This document shows positions 14,276-16,948 of a DNA stretch of 16,948 bases, piece by piece. This DNA is from an uncultured Muribaculaceae bacterium (lineage in GTDB: Bacteria > Bacteroidota > Bacteroidia > Bacteroidales > Muribaculaceae): the NCBI GenBank assembly GCA_910584735.1, contig CAJUBM010000064.1, forward strand, positions 1 to 16,948, written 5' to 3'. The first letter of the stretch is position 1; every line of letters starts with the position of its first letter. Under the pieces are notes generated by a model. It worked only from the letters and a program-made list of their open reading frames with translations, was not told where the DNA came from and searched no databases. Both the position numbers and the translations under genes were made by a program.

Positions 14276-15610
14276 TTATACGGCAGGTAGTGACAAACCG
14301 TTCAGTTTTCTGTAAAGGTCGAGAGCGTAGACATCGGTCATAGCCGATACATGGTCAAGAACGGCCTGTATCTTGGAAAACAGAGTCTCGGATGCCACAT
14401 CGTATTGCGATGGTACCTGCGACAGCAGCAGCCGTGAATAATTGAGTTCAGGATTGCAGACGGCATGGATAAGTTTTTCAAGAAGGAACGTGATGATGCG
14501 GTTACCTCCGAGTTCCACGTCCACCACCTCGCGGGCACGGTAAATCTTTTCCCATGATTTGGCGTTGCATGCCTGGTAGGCTTTCCGTTCACGTTCCGGA
14601 GCATGGTCGAGAAGTTCGCCTGAGAATGTGCCATTCAATATCTCGGTCTCATGTTCGGCGAAGGTAGTTGCGCATGCCTTCACCAAAGCGCCTATCACGG
14701 ACGAACGCATGTAGGCTATTTTTTCGTTCGGATCCGACAGCATTTCGGTGACGGTTTGGACACGACAGCGTCTATCCTCCGGGAAGAAGTCGAGGAACAG
14801 CGAGGTTACCTCCTCGGTAGATAAGATTTTTAATTTGTGGGCGTCCTCTATATCCATAACCTCGTAGCATATATCATCGGCTGCCTCCACGAGATAGACC
14901 AGCGGATGACGCGCATAACGTGGTAATTCTCCCCGAAAACGTATCAGCCCCAGTTCATCGGCTATTTTCGCGAAGGTCTCTGTCTCGGAGGTAAAGAAGC
15001 CGAATTTCCCCTTTTTCCCTGCCAGCATAGAGCAATATGGATATTTCACAATGGAGGCTAAGGTGGAATATGTCATTGCGAAACCACCTTCGCGGCGGCC
15101 CTTGAAACGGTGGGTGAGTACGCGCAGGGCGTTGGCATTCCCTTCGAAGTTCACGAGGTCGGCCCATTGTTCGGCACTAAGACGCGGCTGCAATACGGCA
15201 CCTGCACCCTCGGAGAAAAATGTGGAGATAGCTTTCTCCCCCGAATGGCCGAAAGGAGGATTTCCCATATCATGGGCCAGACATGCTGCCGCCACTATCT
15301 CTTCGGCTGATTCCAGGGCTGTAAGTGTGGCAGGGTCATCGCGGTAGCGGTCATGCAGAGCAAGTGCTATTTCCGAGGCCAGGGAGCGTCCTACCGAGGC
15401 TACCTCCAGTGAATGTGTCAGACGGTTGTGCACGAATACACTTCCCGGCAGCGGAAACACCTGTGTTTTGTTCTGTAACCGCCGGAAGGGTGAGGAGAAC
15501 ACCAGTCGGTCAAAGTCGCGTCTGAAGTCGGAGCGTACTCCGCGTCCTTTCGGGTCGCGGTAATGTTCCAGACCGAACCTCATATCGGAAATAAGCCTTT
15601 TCCACTCCAT
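14276..15610 (-). CDS. dgt: dGTPase-like deoxynucleoside triphosphate triphosphohydrolase
   Basis: An HD-superfamily hydrolase that removes triphosphate from dNTPs, most often dGTP. The 444 residues carry the family blocks 'FSSPFRRLQNKTQVFPLP' (39-55), the first metal His in 'NRLTHSLEV' (His66), the His-Asp pair in 'LAHDMGNPPFGHSG' (His113-Asp114, His122) and a later 'VEAADDICY' with the expected Asp. The start ATG has AAGGAT a few bases upstream, one of the better Shine-Dalgarno matches in the window. It begins 9 nt after the hflX stop, so it is read from the hflX message. It ends at the edge of the proposed oriC, within 3 nt of the last DnaA-like box. A dNTP-pool enzyme beside the origin is suggestive but may be chance. 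Substrate range (dGTP only or several dNTPs) cannot be read from sequence alone. Confidence 0.95.
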   Translation of the reverse strand: MEWKRLISDMRFGLEHYRDPKGRGVRSDFRRDFDRLVFSSPFRRLQNKTQVFPLPGSVFVHNRLTHSLEVASVGRSLASEIALALHDRYRDDPATLTALESAEEIVAAACLAHDMGNPPFGHSGEKAISTFFSEGAGAVLQPRLSAEQWADLVNFEGNANALRVLTHRFKGRREGGFAMTYSTLASIVKYPYCSMLAGKKGKFGFFTSETETFAKIADELGLIRFRGELPRYARHPLVYLVEAADDICYEVMDIEDAHKLKILSTEEVTSLFLDFFPEDRRCRVQTVTEMLSDPNEKIAYMRSSVIGALVKACATTFAEHETEILNGTFSGELLDHAPERERKAYQACNAKSWEKIYRAREVVDVELGGNRIITFLLEKLIHAVCNPELNYSRLLLSQVPSQYDVASETLFSKIQAVLDHVSAMTDVYALDLYRKLNGLSLPAV

Positions 15611-15619
15611 ATCCTTATC

Positions 15620-16846
15620 TTATTGCTCGGTTATATCATCGTATTTTTGGTATAGGAAATCGTTGTAGGGGAAACGTTCGGCATGTATCTCACGTGCCTT
15701 GTCATAGATTTTGGACTTTAGTTCCTCTATGTTGGCACCTGTCTTTGCCGAGACGAACACACAGTTTCCGGGTGAGAGGCGGTTCATCCATGTGCTGCGA
15801 AGTTCTTCGAGAGGGATGTTTTCGCGTGTACGCGGCGTGAGGTCATCCTCATCCTTGGGAATGTGGGTATATGCGTCCGTCTTGTTGAAGACTACTATCA
15901 TAGGTTTGTCGGCGCTCTGGCATATCTCGGCGAGAGTTTTGTTCACCACCTCTATCTGTTCTTCGAACTGCGGGTGGGATATGTCTACCACATGAACAAG
16001 CAGGTCGGCATCGCGTACTTCGTCAAGAGTCGATTTGAACGATTCCACCAGGTTTGTTGGTAGTTTGCGTATGAATCCCACCGTATCGGTTAGCAGGAAC
16101 GGCAGATTCTCTATCGTCACCTTTCGTACGGTTGTGTCGAGGGTGGCGAAGAGTTTGTTTTCAGCGAACACCTCGCTTTTGCTCAGTAGGTTCATCAGTG
16201 TGGACTTTCCTACGTTGGTATATCCTACCAATGCGACACGGGTGAGCTTGCCGCGATTTTTGCGTTGCAGAGTCTTTTGGCGGTCTATGTCGCGAAGCTG
16301 CTCCTTGAGGAGGGCGATACGGCGCTGTATGATACGGCGGTCTGTCTCTATCTGGGTTTCGCCCGGACCGCGCATACCGATACCTCCTTTCTGCCTTTCC
16401 AAGTGGGTCCACAGGCGCGTAAGTCGCGGGAGCAGATACTGGTATTGTGCAAGTTCAACCTGTGTTTTCGCCGTTGCGGTCTGTGCGCGTTTTGCAAATA
16501 TGTCGAGAATGAGTGATGAACGGTCGAGCACCTTTATCTGAAGCTCCTTTTCGATGTTCGCCACCTGCTTGGTGGAAAGATCGTCATCGAAAATCACCAT
16601 CCCTATATCGTTCTTTTCAACATATTCCTTTATCTCGGCCAATTTTCCCTGCCCTACGAATGTGCGCGGGTTGGGATAGTCGAGCTTTTGCGTGAACCTC
16701 TTCTCTACGACCGCTCCGGCTGTGTCGGCGAGGAATTCAAGTTCGTCAAGATATTCCGCTACCTTGGCCTCGCTCTGACGCTGGGTTACCAGACCCACGA
16801 GGACGGTTTTCTCGGTAGTTTCAAGTGTATTTACAAATTCTTTCAT
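15620..16846 (-). CDS. hflX: Ribosome-associated GTPase HflX
   Basis: HflX is a GTPase that binds the 50S subunit and, in E. coli, splits stalled ribosomes after stress. The 408-residue protein has the N-terminal HflX domain with 'PNPRTFVGQGKLAEI' (58-72), a helical linker ending in the family signature 'GGIGMRGPGETQIETDRR' (154-171), then a G domain: Walker A GYTNVGKS (208-215), G3 DTVG (254-257), G4 NKTD (321-324) and G5 SAKTG (366-370). All GTPase motifs are intact. It is the first gene of a pair with dgt (9-nt gap), has a TAnnTTTG box 18 nt upstream of its start, and is read toward the proposed origin, that is against the rightward fork. No Hfq or protease genes of the E. coli hflX neighbourhood are present. 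Confidence 0.97.
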   Translation of the reverse strand: MKEFVNTLETTEKTVLVGLVTQRQSEAKVAEYLDELEFLADTAGAVVEKRFTQKLDYPNPRTFVGQGKLAEIKEYVEKNDIGMVIFDDDLSTKQVANIEKELQIKVLDRSSLILDIFAKRAQTATAKTQVELAQYQYLLPRLTRLWTHLERQKGGIGMRGPGETQIETDRRIIQRRIALLKEQLRDIDRQKTLQRKNRGKLTRVALVGYTNVGKSTLMNLLSKSEVFAENKLFATLDTTVRKVTIENLPFLLTDTVGFIRKLPTNLVESFKSTLDEVRDADLLVHVVDISHPQFEEQIEVVNKTLAEICQSADKPMIVVFNKTDAYTHIPKDEDDLTPRTRENIPLEELRSTWMNRLSPGNCVFVSAKTGANIEELKSKIYDKAREIHAERFPYNDFLYQKYDDITEQ

Positions 16847-16863
16847 GCTTGATATATGTTTTA

Positions 16864-16871
16864 CAAAGATA
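16864..16871 (-). promoter_or_regulatory. Bacteroidota -7 promoter box for hflX-dgt
   Basis: On the minus strand the box reads TATCTTTG, an exact TAnnTTTG match, 17 nt before the hflX start codon. It implies a leader of only about 10 nt, consistent with the absence of a Shine-Dalgarno sequence. No clear TTTG -33 element is seen at the usual spacing. Confidence 0.5.
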
Positions 16872-16948
16872 ACACTTTTTTGCGGTATATTTATTTAAGC
16901 AATACTTCGGTTATTTTTTGAGAGTTTGTTAACGGCTCCGAGGAGCCA

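Noticed and set aside
16934..16947. Small hairpin GGCTC/GAGCC near the window end as a terminator
   Set aside because: Only 5 bp, no T-run on either strand inside the window, and the adjoining sequence is not available.

Overview
The window reads as chromosomal DNA of a Bacteroidota bacterium, most likely order Bacteroidales. The reasons are the Bacteroides-type -7 boxes (TAnnTTTG) upstream of pnp, hflX and nadA, the weak Shine-Dalgarno signals, the lipoproteins beginning C-x-K-D-D, a secreted protein with an 'NLQGMRV...GIYI' C-terminal tail, and a PNPase with an Arg/Gly/Asp-rich tail. Family-level placement (for example Muribaculaceae) would be a guess.

Layout. 1-2478: a three-gene, translationally coupled + strand operon (two ~60-residue proteins and a voltage-sensor-type ion channel with a large unrecognised cytosolic domain), bounded on both sides by copies of one long palindrome. 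2540-5646: a minus-strand pair of secreted proteins, one a probable surface lipoprotein made of two copies of a module. 5647-6076: no convincing gene, but a candidate structured RNA and the pnp promoter. 6077-9235: pnp, its terminator, and a small lipoprotein. 9246-9350: a second kind of long palindrome, with arms built of 9-nt units. 9355-13642: minus-strand cluster nadA-leuS-four-helix-bundle protein. 13643-14275: a 633-bp AT-rich gap packed with TTATCAACA boxes. 14276-16846: minus-strand pair hflX-dgt.

The most important call is that 13.7-14.3 kb is probably the chromosomal replication origin (oriC). It holds six exact TTATCAACA DnaA-type boxes and about nine near matches. The G/C bias of the + strand changes sign across it although the genes on both sides lie on the same strand. 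The direction (C-rich to the left, G-rich to the right) is that of an origin, not a terminus. No dnaA gene is present in the window.

The least-understood material is the palindrome-bounded channel operon and the four-helix-bundle gene whose stop codon abuts a palindrome. Both convergent gene junctions in the window (2222-2539 and 9236-9354) are occupied by a long perfect or near-perfect palindrome, of unrelated sequence. No transposase, integrase, CRISPR array, tRNA or rRNA was seen.
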